42,707 nucleotides of DNA, from positions 1 through 42,707 of the forward strand of contig UQZU01000017.1 of NCBI GenBank assembly GCA_900545665.1, written 5' to 3'. The position numbers and the translations under genes were made by a program. Below the pieces are notes generated by a model, which was given only the letters and a program-made list of their open reading frames with translations, was not told the origin of the DNA and did no database searches. This DNA comes from an uncultured Collinsella sp. (GTDB taxonomy: Bacteria; Actinomycetota; Coriobacteriia; Coriobacteriales; Coriobacteriaceae). Positions within the stretch are counted from its first letter, which is position 1. Every line of letters begins with the position of its first letter. Positions 5,585-14,206 of the stretch are shown here, one piece after another.

Positions 5585-7945
5585 CTACACACGGCGCTTG
5601 AGCTGAGCTCCGCCTTCGCCGGGCATAAGACGGCGAGCGTCGTAGACCGAATCGACACTGCTGATGGAAGCCAGCAGCGGATCCAGGCCGCTCGCATCCG
5701 AAATCTCGACCATAAAGCGCAGGGTCGCAATACCCTCGCGGTTGGTCGAGGTGGCGGCGGAAAGGATATTGCCGCCTGCATCGCCAATGGCAATGGTGAC
5801 GTCCTTGAGCAGGCCCATGCGGTCCAGGCACTCGACCACGATCTCGACCTGGAAGAGAGTGTCGGCAGCACCATCCCACTCTACGTCAATCATGCGCTCG
5901 GGGTGCTCCATGAGGCCCTTGACGTTGGGGCAGTTGGCGCGATGCACCGAGACACCTCGGCCACGCGTGATGAAGCCGACGATATCGTCGCCCGTCACGG
6001 GGTTGCAGCAATGAGCCAGACGGACCAGCAGGCCACTGTTGCTCTCGCCCTTAACGATAATGCCGTTACTTGCGCTCTTGCCACGCTTTTGCGGCTTGCG
6101 GTTGGAGCCGCGGGCCGGCTGTTTCACGACCTCGGCGATAGCCTCGGCCTTGGTGAGCTGTTCCTCGGGCTTGGGGTCCAAGATTTGCTCGACCTTATTA
6201 CCCACAGCGCGCGGGGCAACCTTGCCGGCGCCGACGGCGGCAAACAGGTCCTCGAGCTGCTTGAAGTTAAACTGCTCCGCCACGGCGTTGAGCGCACGCG
6301 TGGAGCGCGGCGTGGAGATGCCATACCCGCGCTTGCGCAGGTCCTTGGCCAGCATATCGCGGCCGGCGGCAGCGTCGTCGTCCTTAGTCGCGGCGGCAAA
6401 GTAGCGACGGATCTTGGACTTGGCCGAAGGCGTCTTGACGATCTTGAGCCAATCACGCGACGGTTTGGAACTCTTGTTAGTCAGGATTTCAACGCGGTCG
6501 CCCGTCTTGATCTCGTGCGTGAGCGGGGCCACAGCACCGTTGATCTTAGCGCCGACGCAGTGGTTTCCCACCTCGGTGTGAACGGCATAGGCAAAGTCGA
6601 GCGGCGTGGAGCCGGCACGAAGCGCCATGACCTCGCCCTTGGGCGTAAAGACGAAGATCTCCTGATCGAAGAGGTCGACCTTCAGCGAATGCAGGTATTC
6701 CTTGGCGTCGGTGATCTCATCAGACGCAGCCCAATCGAGCGAATGCTTGAGCCAGTTGATCTGGTCGTCCAAACGTTGAGCGTCATTGGTCTTGGAAGCA
6801 GACGATCCGCCCGACTTCTTATATAGCCAGTGGGCGGCAATGCCGTACTCGGCCTGCTCATGCATCTCATAGGTTCGAATCTGAATCTCGAGCGGGCGGG
6901 CCGTGGGGCCGATAACCGTCGTATGGAGCGACTGGTAGTTATTGACCTTGGGCATGGCGATATAGTCTTTAAAGCGACCGGGCATGGGGTGCCACAGCGT
7001 ATGCACTGCGCCGAGCGTGGAGTAGCAATCGCGCACCGAATGGGTAATAACGCGCAGCGCCACCAAATCGTAGATCTCGGAGAATTCCTTGCCCTTGCGC
7101 TTCATCTTTTGGTAGATGGACCAATAGTGCTTGGAGCGGCCGTTGATCTGGAAGCCCTCCAGGCCAATGCGGTTGAGCTCGTCGGTGAGCGTCTTGATGG
7201 TCTCGGCCAGATAGCGCTCGCGAACCTCGCGCGACTCAGCCACCATGCGCGCGATGCGCTGGTAGGCGTCGGGCTCAAGGTAGAAGAAGGACAGGTCCTC
7301 GAGCTCCCATTTAATGGAGCTCATGCCCAGACGGTCGGCCAGAGGCGCATACACGTCCATGGTCTCGCGAGCCTTAAACAGGCGACGGTCCTCACGCAGG
7401 GCTGCAAGGGTGCGCATGTTGTGCAGACGGTCGGCAAGCTTAACGATGATGACGCGAATGTCCTTGGACATGGCAAGGAACATCTTGCGCAGCGTGAGCG
7501 CCTGCTTCTCGTCCATGCTGTCGACTTCGATGTTGGTGAGCTTGGTCACGCCATCGACGAGCTCGGCCACCGTATCGCCAAACAGGCCGGAAACATCGGC
7601 AAGCGAAGTCTCGGTATCCTCGACGGTATCGTGCAGCAGCGCGGCGCACACCACGTCACAGTCCATCTTGAGATCGGCCAGAATTATGGCCACCTCGACG
7701 GGATGGTTGATGTACATCTCACCCGAGCGCCGCTTTTGGTTGCAATGCTTCTCGGCAGCAAAGCAGTAGGCCTGCTCAACCTTAGAAAAGTCGTCCTCAT
7801 TCATATATTTGAGGCACAGACGCTCCAGCTTGTCGTAGCTGTCCGCCATAATCTCGGGCGGCAGCTCATCGGCATGCTTATAGTGCTCCATCTCCGAAAA
7901 CGGCTGGAGGGTGGAATCATGGGCGGTACGGGCTGCGGCATCCAT
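5585..7945 (-). CDS. relA: Bifunctional (p)ppGpp synthetase/hydrolase (Rsh family)
   Basis: This long RelA/SpoT homolog of 786 residues makes and degrades the alarmone (p)ppGpp. In order: HD hydrolase domain with INHPVEVAIIL, LLHDTVEDT and KLADRLHNMRTL (all metal residues intact); synthetase domain with FSEIYDLVALRVI, the GRFKDYIA loop (the RXKD form typical of bifunctional enzymes) and YQSLHTTVIGP; TGS domain (IFVFTPKGEVMALRAGSTPLDFAY); the conserved HCCNPVTGDDIVGF cysteine region; and a C-terminal ACT domain. It starts 15 bases after the recJ-helicase stop, so the two are probably one transcript. A purine-rich GGGGAAGGGG precedes the ATG. No second synthetase is visible in the window. Confidence 0.97.
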   Translation of the reverse strand: MDAAARTAHDSTLQPFSEMEHYKHADELPPEIMADSYDKLERLCLKYMNEDDFSKVEQAYCFAAEKHCNQKRRSGEMYINHPVEVAIILADLKMDCDVVCAALLHDTVEDTETSLADVSGLFGDTVAELVDGVTKLTNIEVDSMDEKQALTLRKMFLAMSKDIRVIIVKLADRLHNMRTLAALREDRRLFKARETMDVYAPLADRLGMSSIKWELEDLSFFYLEPDAYQRIARMVAESREVRERYLAETIKTLTDELNRIGLEGFQINGRSKHYWSIYQKMKRKGKEFSEIYDLVALRVITHSVRDCYSTLGAVHTLWHPMPGRFKDYIAMPKVNNYQSLHTTVIGPTARPLEIQIRTYEMHEQAEYGIAAHWLYKKSGGSSASKTNDAQRLDDQINWLKHSLDWAASDEITDAKEYLHSLKVDLFDQEIFVFTPKGEVMALRAGSTPLDFAYAVHTEVGNHCVGAKINGAVAPLTHEIKTGDRVEILTNKSSKPSRDWLKIVKTPSAKSKIRRYFAAATKDDDAAAGRDMLAKDLRKRGYGISTPRSTRALNAVAEQFNFKQLEDLFAAVGAGKVAPRAVGNKVEQILDPKPEEQLTKAEAIAEVVKQPARGSNRKPQKRGKSASNGIIVKGESNSGLLVRLAHCCNPVTGDDIVGFITRGRGVSVHRANCPNVKGLMEHPERMIDVEWDGAADTLFQVEIVVECLDRMGLLKDVTIAIGDAGGNILSAATSTNREGIATLRFMVEISDASGLDPLLASISSVDSVYDARRLMPGEGGAQLKRRV

Positions 7946-7960
7946 CGAGGTCCCCTTCCC

Positions 7961-10900
7961 CTAGGCCCGCGGTACGATCGGGCGGTTAACTTTGGCTAGC
8001 ATATCAGAAGCGCACGAATCGAGCGCCCAACTCCGGAAAGCCGAGAACTCCATGCGCGAGCGCAAGCCCTCCAAATAGCGAATTGACCTGCTCAATTGCA
8101 CGCGGCCGGGGTTTTCGGCCATCGCGATGCGACGGGTGTCGTCAAACCCCGAAACGCGACAGAAACCAAGCTCTTCGAAGATTCCTAGGCCGCTTTCCAC
8201 CGAGCGCTCGTCGACCGGCGTGCGCGCGTCAATTGCAAGGCACATCTGCGCGATGTCGATATCGCTTGCGCAGAATGAATCATCCCCGGTCTTGCCGCGG
8301 TTGGAGCGCCACATGGTCTGCAGCGCGCGATAGAGTGTGACGAGCTCGTCGCGCTCGGGTGCGTAGCAGTCGAGCAGGCGCTCGTTAATGCGGGCGTCGC
8401 GCGACGAATAGAGCAGATGGATCACGGCGGGCTGGCCATCGCGACCGGCGCGGCCGCTCATCTGGTTAAACTCAATGCCGCCAAACGGCATGTGATAGAG
8501 CACGACATGGCGGATATCGGGCAGGTTGACGCCCTCGCCAAAGGCAGATGTCGAGACGATGCAGCTGAGGCTGCCGTCTCGGAATGCTTCCTCCACGCGA
8601 CGGCGATCGGAACGCGCAAGCCCCGCGTTATAGAACGCGATATGGGTTGCGCAATCGGGCACACGCTTGCGCAACGTCTTGGCGAGCGCCACGGACTGGT
8701 CGCGCGAATTGACGTAGATGACGGTCTTTTCCCCCGTCGCCACAATCGACACCAAACGGTTCTCGCGACTTGCAAGATCGCGGTCGTCCTCGAGCTGCAG
8801 GTTCTCGCGCACCGTCTCGTCGACCACCGTGCGAGTGATCGGCAACATGCGGGCAAGCTCGGCCACGACCGGAGCCGTCGCGGTGGCCGTCGCAGCCATA
8901 ACGACCGGGTCGCCCAGGGCTTTGAGGATATCGGGCATGTCGAGATAGGCGCTGCGGTCGCCGCCCTTGGCAAGGCCGGCGTGGTGCGCCTCATCGATAA
9001 CGACAAAGCCGATGCGGCCCGAACGCGCGAAGCGGTCACGGTGGATAGACAGGAACTCGGGCGTCGTGAGCACGATACCGGTGCGGCCCGAAGCTAGACC
9101 GGCGAACACGTCATCGCGTGCGGTCTCCACGGTCTCGCCGGTCAGCACGCCAACGCCAATGCCAAGCGCTGCCATCGTCGACGAGAGGTGATAGGCCTGG
9201 TCGGCAACGAGCGCACGCAGCGGATAGACAAAGATGCTCGCACGCCCGCGAAGGACCGCCTCGCGCGCGGCATGCACATGGAAGATGAGCGACTTGCCGC
9301 GCCCCGTTCCCATAACGGCCAGAACACTTTGGTGATCGGCCAGGGCATCGAGCGCCTCGACCTGCGCGCGGTGCGGCTGGTTCGAGCCGATAAAGCTATG
9401 GATAAGCGAGCGTGTCAGCTCGGTATAAGAAAGCTGGGCGAGCGTCTCGCGCTTGCGTGACTCCAGGCGCAGGCCGGAATCCGCCGGCTGCACGCCACGA
9501 CGAAGCTCGCATGCCGGATCGTCGACGCTGGGCAGCGTGGTATCGCGGACCAGAACATCCTTGACCATGAGCTTGGGCTTCACACGACCCTGCCAATGCT
9601 CGGCAACGGCCTCGAACACCAAGTCGACGGCGCTGTCGCAATTGATAAGCTTGTCGATCTGCGGTACACGAAACATGATGGCCGGCACACTCGCGGCGCC
9701 ATCCGTCGCCACGAAGCGCATGTGCTCGCCGGTCTTACCCACCACGGCGCGATCACACATCGTCACGCCCTCGGCAGCCAGCAGCGGCACCTTATTACCC
9801 TGGCCAAACGGCTCAAGGCGGGAAATCTGCTCGATGGTCTCGATATTCAATTCGGAAAGGTCGACCGTGGCGGCAACCTCGTCGGTGTCCTCAAAGTCCT
9901 CGGCGGGAAGCTCGGACAACACGGCTGAAAGGCGACGGCGGAACTCATCGAGCTTGGATGCCTCGATGGTCACACCCACCGCACCGGCATGTCCGCCGCG
10001 ACGAATCATCAGGTCGGAACAGCGCTCGATGGCGTCAAACAGGTTAACTTTGCCCACCGAGCGACCAGAGCCGCGCGCGATACCGTCCTCGATCGAGAAC
10101 AGCAGCGCCGGCACGTGGTAGCGGTTGGTCAGACGGCTTGCCACGATGCCCTTGACGCCCTCGTGCCAGCCTTCGCCGCCCACGACGATCGCGCGTCCGC
10201 CGTCATAGGTCTCCTCGACCTTTGCCATGGCATCGCGCGTGAGCTCCGCCTCGATCTCACGGCGCTGGCGGTTGATTTCCTCGAGCTCAGCCGCCAGTGC
10301 GCTTGCTTCGATGGGATCGCGGGCAAGCAGCAGGTCGAGCGCCAGCTTGGGATCAGCCATGCGACCGGCAGCGTTTAAGCGGGGAATGAGCGAGAATGAC
10401 AGGCCATCCGCCGTAATGCTCGAAAGGTCCGCCTTGGCGAGCGCGGCAAGCGCGATATAGCCGGGGCGAGCGGTTACGCGCATCTGCTGGATGCCCTCGG
10501 CAACCAGCGCGCGGTTCTCGGGCGTGAGCGGCATCATGTCGGACACGGTGCCCAGCGCCGCGACCTCGATTAGCGAACGCCAATACGACGGCTTGCCCAG
10601 GCGCTCACCCAGGACTTGCACCAGCTTGAGCGCCACACCAGCACCGGCAAGCTCACGCGAGGGGCCCTCGTCCTCGAGCTTGGGGTCAGTCAGGGGCACA
10701 CCCTGCGGCACCTGGTCGGAGGGCTCGTGATGGTCCGTGACCACCAAATCGATCCCCAGGCTCTCCAGGTAGGAAACCTCTTCCTTGGCGGCAATGCCGT
10801 TATCGACGGTCACGATCAGCTGGGGGCGAGCAAGCTCGTTAACGCGGTCGAGCGCCGCGCGCGAAAGACCGTAGCCTTCATCAAAGCGATGCGGAATAAA

Positions 10901-11248
10901 CGGCGTGACATCGGCGCCAAACGTGCGCAGCGCCTCGGTCAACAGGCAGGTCGACGTAATACCGTCAACGTCAAAATCGCCAAAGACTGCAATGTGCTCG
11001 TGGTTGCGAATAGCACGCTCGACGCGGTCGGCAACGACCGACATGCCCGGGATAATGAGTGGGTCGGCCCAGTCGCGATCGAGCGAAGGCGTCAAAAACA
11101 ATTGGCCCTCTTTGATGGAGCCAATGCCGTGCGCGACCATAATGCGCGCCACCAGCCCGGGAATGCCCAGACCAGCCGAAAGCTCCTTTTCGAGCTCGGG
11201 GTTTTGCTGAGCGACCGCCCAGCGATGCGTCGTCTTAAGCGATGACAT
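7961..11248 (-). CDS. recJ: RecJ exonuclease fused to a RecQ-like helicase
   Basis: The 1095-residue protein joins two DNA repair enzymes. The N-terminal ~560 residues are RecJ, a 5'-3' single-strand exonuclease. They contain FGDFDVDGITS (about 90-100), VTVDNGIA, the DHH triad (about 172), ALGTVSDMMPL, NAAGRMADP, GSGRS, and RRGGHAGAVGV of DHHA1, followed by an OB-like part. The last ~450 residues are an SF2 helicase: Walker A GTGRGKS (about 648), TTPEFL, DEAHH (about 752), TATAT, and the RecQ-like motif VI QMSGRAGRDGQ, with a winged-helix-like tail. The RecQ zinc cysteines are not evident. RecJ and RecQ act together in RecF-pathway resection, so the fusion probably makes a processive unwinding nuclease. 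The start at 11248 (MSSLKTTHRWAV) was chosen over a GTG at 11293. Confidence 0.95.
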   Translation of the reverse strand: MSSLKTTHRWAVAQQNPELEKELSAGLGIPGLVARIMVAHGIGSIKEGQLFLTPSLDRDWADPLIIPGMSVVADRVERAIRNHEHIAVFGDFDVDGITSTCLLTEALRTFGADVTPFIPHRFDEGYGLSRAALDRVNELARPQLIVTVDNGIAAKEEVSYLESLGIDLVVTDHHEPSDQVPQGVPLTDPKLEDEGPSRELAGAGVALKLVQVLGERLGKPSYWRSLIEVAALGTVSDMMPLTPENRALVAEGIQQMRVTARPGYIALAALAKADLSSITADGLSFSLIPRLNAAGRMADPKLALDLLLARDPIEASALAAELEEINRQRREIEAELTRDAMAKVEETYDGGRAIVVGGEGWHEGVKGIVASRLTNRYHVPALLFSIEDGIARGSGRSVGKVNLFDAIERCSDLMIRRGGHAGAVGVTIEASKLDEFRRRLSAVLSELPAEDFEDTDEVAATVDLSELNIETIEQISRLEPFGQGNKVPLLAAEGVTMCDRAVVGKTGEHMRFVATDGAASVPAIMFRVPQIDKLINCDSAVDLVFEAVAEHWQGRVKPKLMVKDVLVRDTTLPSVDDPACELRRGVQPADSGLRLESRKRETLAQLSYTELTRSLIHSFIGSNQPHRAQVEALDALADHQSVLAVMGTGRGKSLIFHVHAAREAVLRGRASIFVYPLRALVADQAYHLSSTMAALGIGVGVLTGETVETARDDVFAGLASGRTGIVLTTPEFLSIHRDRFARSGRIGFVVIDEAHHAGLAKGGDRSAYLDMPDILKALGDPVVMAATATATAPVVAELARMLPITRTVVDETVRENLQLEDDRDLASRENRLVSIVATGEKTVIYVNSRDQSVALAKTLRKRVPDCATHIAFYNAGLARSDRRRVEEAFRDGSLSCIVSTSAFGEGVNLPDIRHVVLYHMPFGGIEFNQMSGRAGRDGQPAVIHLLYSSRDARINERLLDCYAPERDELVTLYRALQTMWRSNRGKTGDDSFCASDIDIAQMCLAIDARTPVDERSVESGLGIFEELGFCRVSGFDDTRRIAMAENPGRVQLSRSIRYLEGLRSRMEFSAFRSWALDSCASDMLAKVNRPIVPRA

Positions 11249-11356
11249 AGGCACCCACCCCCGATAGGGGCAGGTCGCCGCGATACCTCTCACGGTTCAT
11301 AGCGATGAGTCCTCTGTGTATGCCCGCTTCGGCAGGCAGATCTGTTGAACGGATTT

Positions 11357-11383
11357 ATTATACCGTGCAGCGCGGACGCACAA
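11357..11383 (-). promoter_or_regulatory. Promoter of the recJ-rsh operon
   Basis: The minus strand has a consensus TATAAT (11362-11357). A weak TTGTGC (11383-11378) lies upstream at a short 15-bp spacing. It would give a leader of about 100 bases before the recJ start. Confidence 0.55.
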
Positions 11384-11426
11384 CGTCCAGCACGCCGTGG
11401 TTTCGATAAACGAGGGCGGTAATAGC

Positions 11427-11441
11427 CTCGAAATATTCGAG
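11427..11441. promoter_or_regulatory. Palindromic candidate operator upstream of the BASS transporter
   Basis: CTCGAA-ATA-TTCGAG is a perfect 6-bp inverted repeat with a 3-base centre. It lies about 85 bases before the start at 11524, in the divergent space shared with recJ. Confidence 0.35.
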
Positions 11442-11523
11442 CGTTTCTGGCGCACGGGCGCATGCAAGCGTCTAGCATATCCATTCAAAACGGATTCACG
11501 AGCAAAGGGAGTCACAAGAGCAT

Positions 11524-12522
11524 ATGAAGCAATGGGTTGGACTGGGCAAGTTTCTCGCGGGGCACATGCAAATCATCGTTCCGATTTGCGTGGCGCTCGG
11601 CGTGCTCTTTCCTCAGCAGATCGGCGTTCTCAAGCCCATCGTTCCCACCCTGTTTGCCTTTATGACGTTCCAAGGCGCGCTCAGCAACACCTTCCATCAG
11701 GTAGCTGAGGTGTTCCGCCGTCCCCTGCATCTGATTTTGGCGTTATTTGTCTCAGCTGTGATCATCCCCATCGCGGCGTATGCCATGGGCTCACTGTTCT
11801 TTGGCTCCAACCCCAACCTTGTCTGCGGCATCGTGCTCGAATACAGTGTGCCCGTGGCAGTCACCGCTTTTATGTGGATCAGCATGTTCGGCGGCAACGG
11901 CCCGCTCGCACTCACCATCATCCTGACGTCCTCGGTCATCTCACCTGTGACGATTCCGCTTACGCTCAAGCTCCTGCTGGGCGCCACCGTCTCGATCGAC
12001 GTGCCAAGTATGATGCAGAACATGGCCTTTATGATCGCTATCCCCGCCGTGCTCGGCATCGTGATCAACGAGCTCACGCGCGGATGGGGGCACGAAAAAC
12101 TCTCCCCCGCGCTCTCACCCGCCTGCAAGTTCATGATGATGGGCGTTATCGCCTCCAACTCCACCGCCATGAGCGAGTACATGCTGCACATGAACGCGGT
12201 GCGCTTGGAAGTAGCCCTCTTTATTTTGGTCTTCGCCATCAGCGGCTTTGTCGTCGGCATTCTGGTCGCTCGCGCGCTGCATCTGCCATATAGCGAAACG
12301 ACCACCATGTGCTTTACCTGCGGCATGCGCAATATCTCTTCGGGCGCCGTCATCGCCACGCAATACTTTCCGGGCGAAGTTGTGTTTCCCGTCATGTGTG
12401 GAACGTTGTTTCAGCAGGTGCTCGCCTCGCTTATCGGGCACTTCTTTGAGCGTCTGACCGGCGAGGAGCGCGCCGCCCAGCGCAAGCGCGTCGAGGCCGG
12501 CCGCGATGCAATGGCGCGCTAA
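11524..12522 (+). CDS. Bile acid:sodium symporter family (SBF-like) transporter
   Basis: This 332-residue integral membrane protein has about nine to ten hydrophobic segments, of the BASS/SBF fold (for example IIVPICVALGVLF, LILALFVSAVIIPIAAYAMG and LEVALFILVFAISGFVVGI). The typical half-helix motif region TCGMRNISSGAVIATQYF near residue 265 matches the second conserved crossing segment with its small polar residues. Known relatives import bile acids, pantoate or other organic anions with sodium. The substrate cannot be set from sequence. In a gut organism bile acids are possible but not implied. GGGAG lies upstream of the ATG at a rather long spacing. It is divergent from recJ and convergent with the DUF4931 gene. 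Confidence 0.85.
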   Translation: MKQWVGLGKFLAGHMQIIVPICVALGVLFPQQIGVLKPIVPTLFAFMTFQGALSNTFHQVAEVFRRPLHLILALFVSAVIIPIAAYAMGSLFFGSNPNLVCGIVLEYSVPVAVTAFMWISMFGGNGPLALTIILTSSVISPVTIPLTLKLLLGATVSIDVPSMMQNMAFMIAIPAVLGIVINELTRGWGHEKLSPALSPACKFMMMGVIASNSTAMSEYMLHMNAVRLEVALFILVFAISGFVVGILVARALHLPYSETTTMCFTCGMRNISSGAVIATQYFPGEVVFPVMCGTLFQQVLASLIGHFFERLTGEERAAQRKRVEAGRDAMAR

Positions 12523-12527
12523 ACCGT

Positions 12528-12565
12528 CCGCAGTGTGCGGGCGCTCACTTTACGATGTGAGCGCC
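12528..12565. terminator. Overlapping hairpins between convergent genes
   Basis: CCGCA-GTG-TGCGG (12528-12540) is followed at once by GGCGCTCAC/GTGAGCGCC (12540-12565, 8-nt loop), which runs into the end of the DUF4931 gene. There is no clear T run. It probably separates two convergent transcripts. Confidence 0.4.
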
Positions 12566-13350
12566 TCCAGATGTGCGCGGAGTCGCTCCGCATCGACATC
12601 GAGCGTGGTCTCAGCATTGACCTGAGCCAGCCGATACCCGACAAAGTAGGGTGAAACCACCCAACGTGGAAGCGCCTTGGCAATGGTCCGGCCGCTCATG
12701 TGATAGAAGAACAGGTTGTACGACTCTGCACGACCGCCATGGTGCTCGTGCAAGATATAGCGCAGAGCTGCCTGGATTGCGTCGGCGAAGAGATCCGCCT
12801 CGGCTTGGTCTCTCGTGTCATCGCTGGCGGCGATTCCCTGCGGGGCTGAAACGTTGATCTCAAAGAACCCCATGATCGGTTCGGTTGAGATGTTGACCGC
12901 GATTCTCCCCTGTCGCCAGACATTGATGCCTTCGAAATTGGCAGAAGTCAGCGAAGCATAGCCGTCTTCCTGCTCCAAACCCACAATCTGCATGTGCGGA
13001 TGAACGAGACTACCGCCCGAGAGCGGACCCTTGTTCTTGTACATGAGCACGCTTCGATACTGCTGTGAATCGATCATCTGCTGCCAGCAACCCAGGGCAA
13101 ACCGCATCACATGGTGGAGTTCATCCGGCTCATAGGTCACCAGGTCGGCATCGTGATCGGCCGACTCGATTAGCACGGTTTGATGGGTGGCGCGCAGGGT
13201 TTTGAACTTATTCTCGAGCCAGATGCAGTCACCGTCGCGCTGGATGATGTTGGTGAGCCCTTCTGTATCGCAAAAGGGGCACGCGGTGCCGGGACGACGG
13301 TTGTCGTCGGGCTTGCCACTCGCCTGCTGAACATCGAATACAAGCGCCAC
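12550..13350 (-). CDS. DUF4931 / galactose-1-phosphate uridylyltransferase-like protein
   Basis: This 266-residue protein belongs to the HIT/GalT fold. Visible motifs are a CPFC zinc knuckle near residue 25 and the histidine motif SGGSLVHPHMQIVG (about 132-145), whose HxHxQ form is the nucleotidyl-transfer site of GalT-type enzymes. It is shorter than true GalT and best matches the DUF4931 family, whose reaction is not established to my knowledge. It starts with GTG; GGAGG is 8 bases upstream inside the end of cutC, and only 3 bases separate the genes, so translation is coupled. No galactose genes are nearby, which argues against a Leloir role. Confidence 0.8.
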   Translation of the reverse strand: MALVFDVQQASGKPDDNRRPGTACPFCDTEGLTNIIQRDGDCIWLENKFKTLRATHQTVLIESADHDADLVTYEPDELHHVMRFALGCWQQMIDSQQYRSVLMYKNKGPLSGGSLVHPHMQIVGLEQEDGYASLTSANFEGINVWRQGRIAVNISTEPIMGFFEINVSAPQGIAASDDTRDQAEADLFADAIQAALRYILHEHHGGRAESYNLFFYHMSGRTIAKALPRWVVSPYFVGYRLAQVNAETTLDVDAERLRAHLEALTS

Positions 13351-13353
13351 GGG

Positions 13354-14031
13354 CTACACCTCCAGCGGTACGATCCTTGTGCCATGGAGCTCGGAGACGC
13401 CCAGTGCCGCCGCCACGGTATCGCGGTTGGCCGTGGAAATGCCGCCGCCGGGAAGGATGGTCAAGCGATCGCCCGCATACTCGATCAAGCGGGCCAGGTT
13501 TTCGAAGTTGTCCTCGATCGGCGTACCGGCAGCGCCGCCATGCGTCAAGATGCGTGTGATGCCGCAGTCGACGAGTATGTCAATCGCGTCGAGCTGAGCC
13601 TCGGGCGAGAGCTGATCAAACGCCATGTGGAAGGTGATGTCGATGGGCTCACGCTTGCATTCCTCGGTCGCGCAGCCCGCGGCCATCACGAGGGCGCCCA
13701 ACGTAAGCTCGTCGAGCGCCCATCCGCCAGCGCAGGGCTTGCAGCTGCCAAAGACCAAGCCGTCAACGCCGGCGCTTACGGCAAGGCCCAGGTCCATCTC
13801 CATCATGCGCAGCTCGTCTTGGTTGTAATGAAAGTCACCGCCACGCGGACGAATCATGCACATCACTCGCGCGTCATGCTCGTGAGCATAGCTGACTGTA
13901 GCGCTGATAACACCGGCCGAGGGTGTAGTGCCACCGACGGCAAGGTTGTCGCACAGTTCAATACGCCTTGCACCGGCATCGATAGCCGCCGGCACCCGCT
14001 CAAAGTTCTCGGCACAAAACTCGTACACCAT
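13354..14031 (-). CDS. cutC: CutC family protein
   Basis: This 225-residue TIM-barrel protein of the CutC family shows ARRIELCDNLAVGGTTPS, VMCMIRPRGGDFHYNQDE, GLVFG, ITFHMAFDQ, RILTHGGAAGT and ILPGGGI, all typical. It was named for copper tolerance in E. coli, but that role has been questioned and the substrate is unclear. The frame is open to 14088, but MVYEFCAENFE at 14031 matches the family start and has GGGGG upstream. It is the first gene of a two-gene operon with the DUF4931 protein. Confidence 0.93.
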   Translation of the reverse strand: MVYEFCAENFERVPAAIDAGARRIELCDNLAVGGTTPSAGVISATVSYAHEHDARVMCMIRPRGGDFHYNQDELRMMEMDLGLAVSAGVDGLVFGSCKPCAGGWALDELTLGALVMAAGCATEECKREPIDITFHMAFDQLSPEAQLDAIDILVDCGITRILTHGGAAGTPIEDNFENLARLIEYAGDRLTILPGGGISTANRDTVAAALGVSELHGTRIVPLEV

Positions 14032-14090
14032 AGATAGACCCCCAAAGACAGCAGATGTTTTCCGACGGGCATTGTCACACATCCCCATGA

Positions 14091-14157
14091 AGTTGCGGTG
14101 GAATAGGGACTCTTTTGGCCTCTGAGACTCCCATTTAGTCCCTATTCCACCGCAACT
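14091..14157. repeat. 67-bp palindrome with 21-bp perfect arms
   Basis: The left arm 14091-14111 (beginning AGTTGCGGTGGAATAGGG) is an exact reverse complement of 14137-14157, with a 25-nt loop. It lies between cutC and the liv terminator and has no coding role. It shares its architecture, but not its sequence, with the palindrome at 3641-3732. It is a candidate dispersed repeat. Confidence 0.85.
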
Positions 14158-14196
14158 AAAAAGGGGGCGCTGACTGGGATAGTCAGCGCCCCCTTT
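14158..14196. terminator. Bidirectional terminator after livF
   Basis: A perfect 16-bp stem (14160-14175 with 14181-14196, loop GGGAT) is flanked by T runs on both strands. On the minus strand it ends the liv operon just past livF. Confidence 0.9.
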
Positions 14197-14206
14197 ATTT
14201 TATGGA

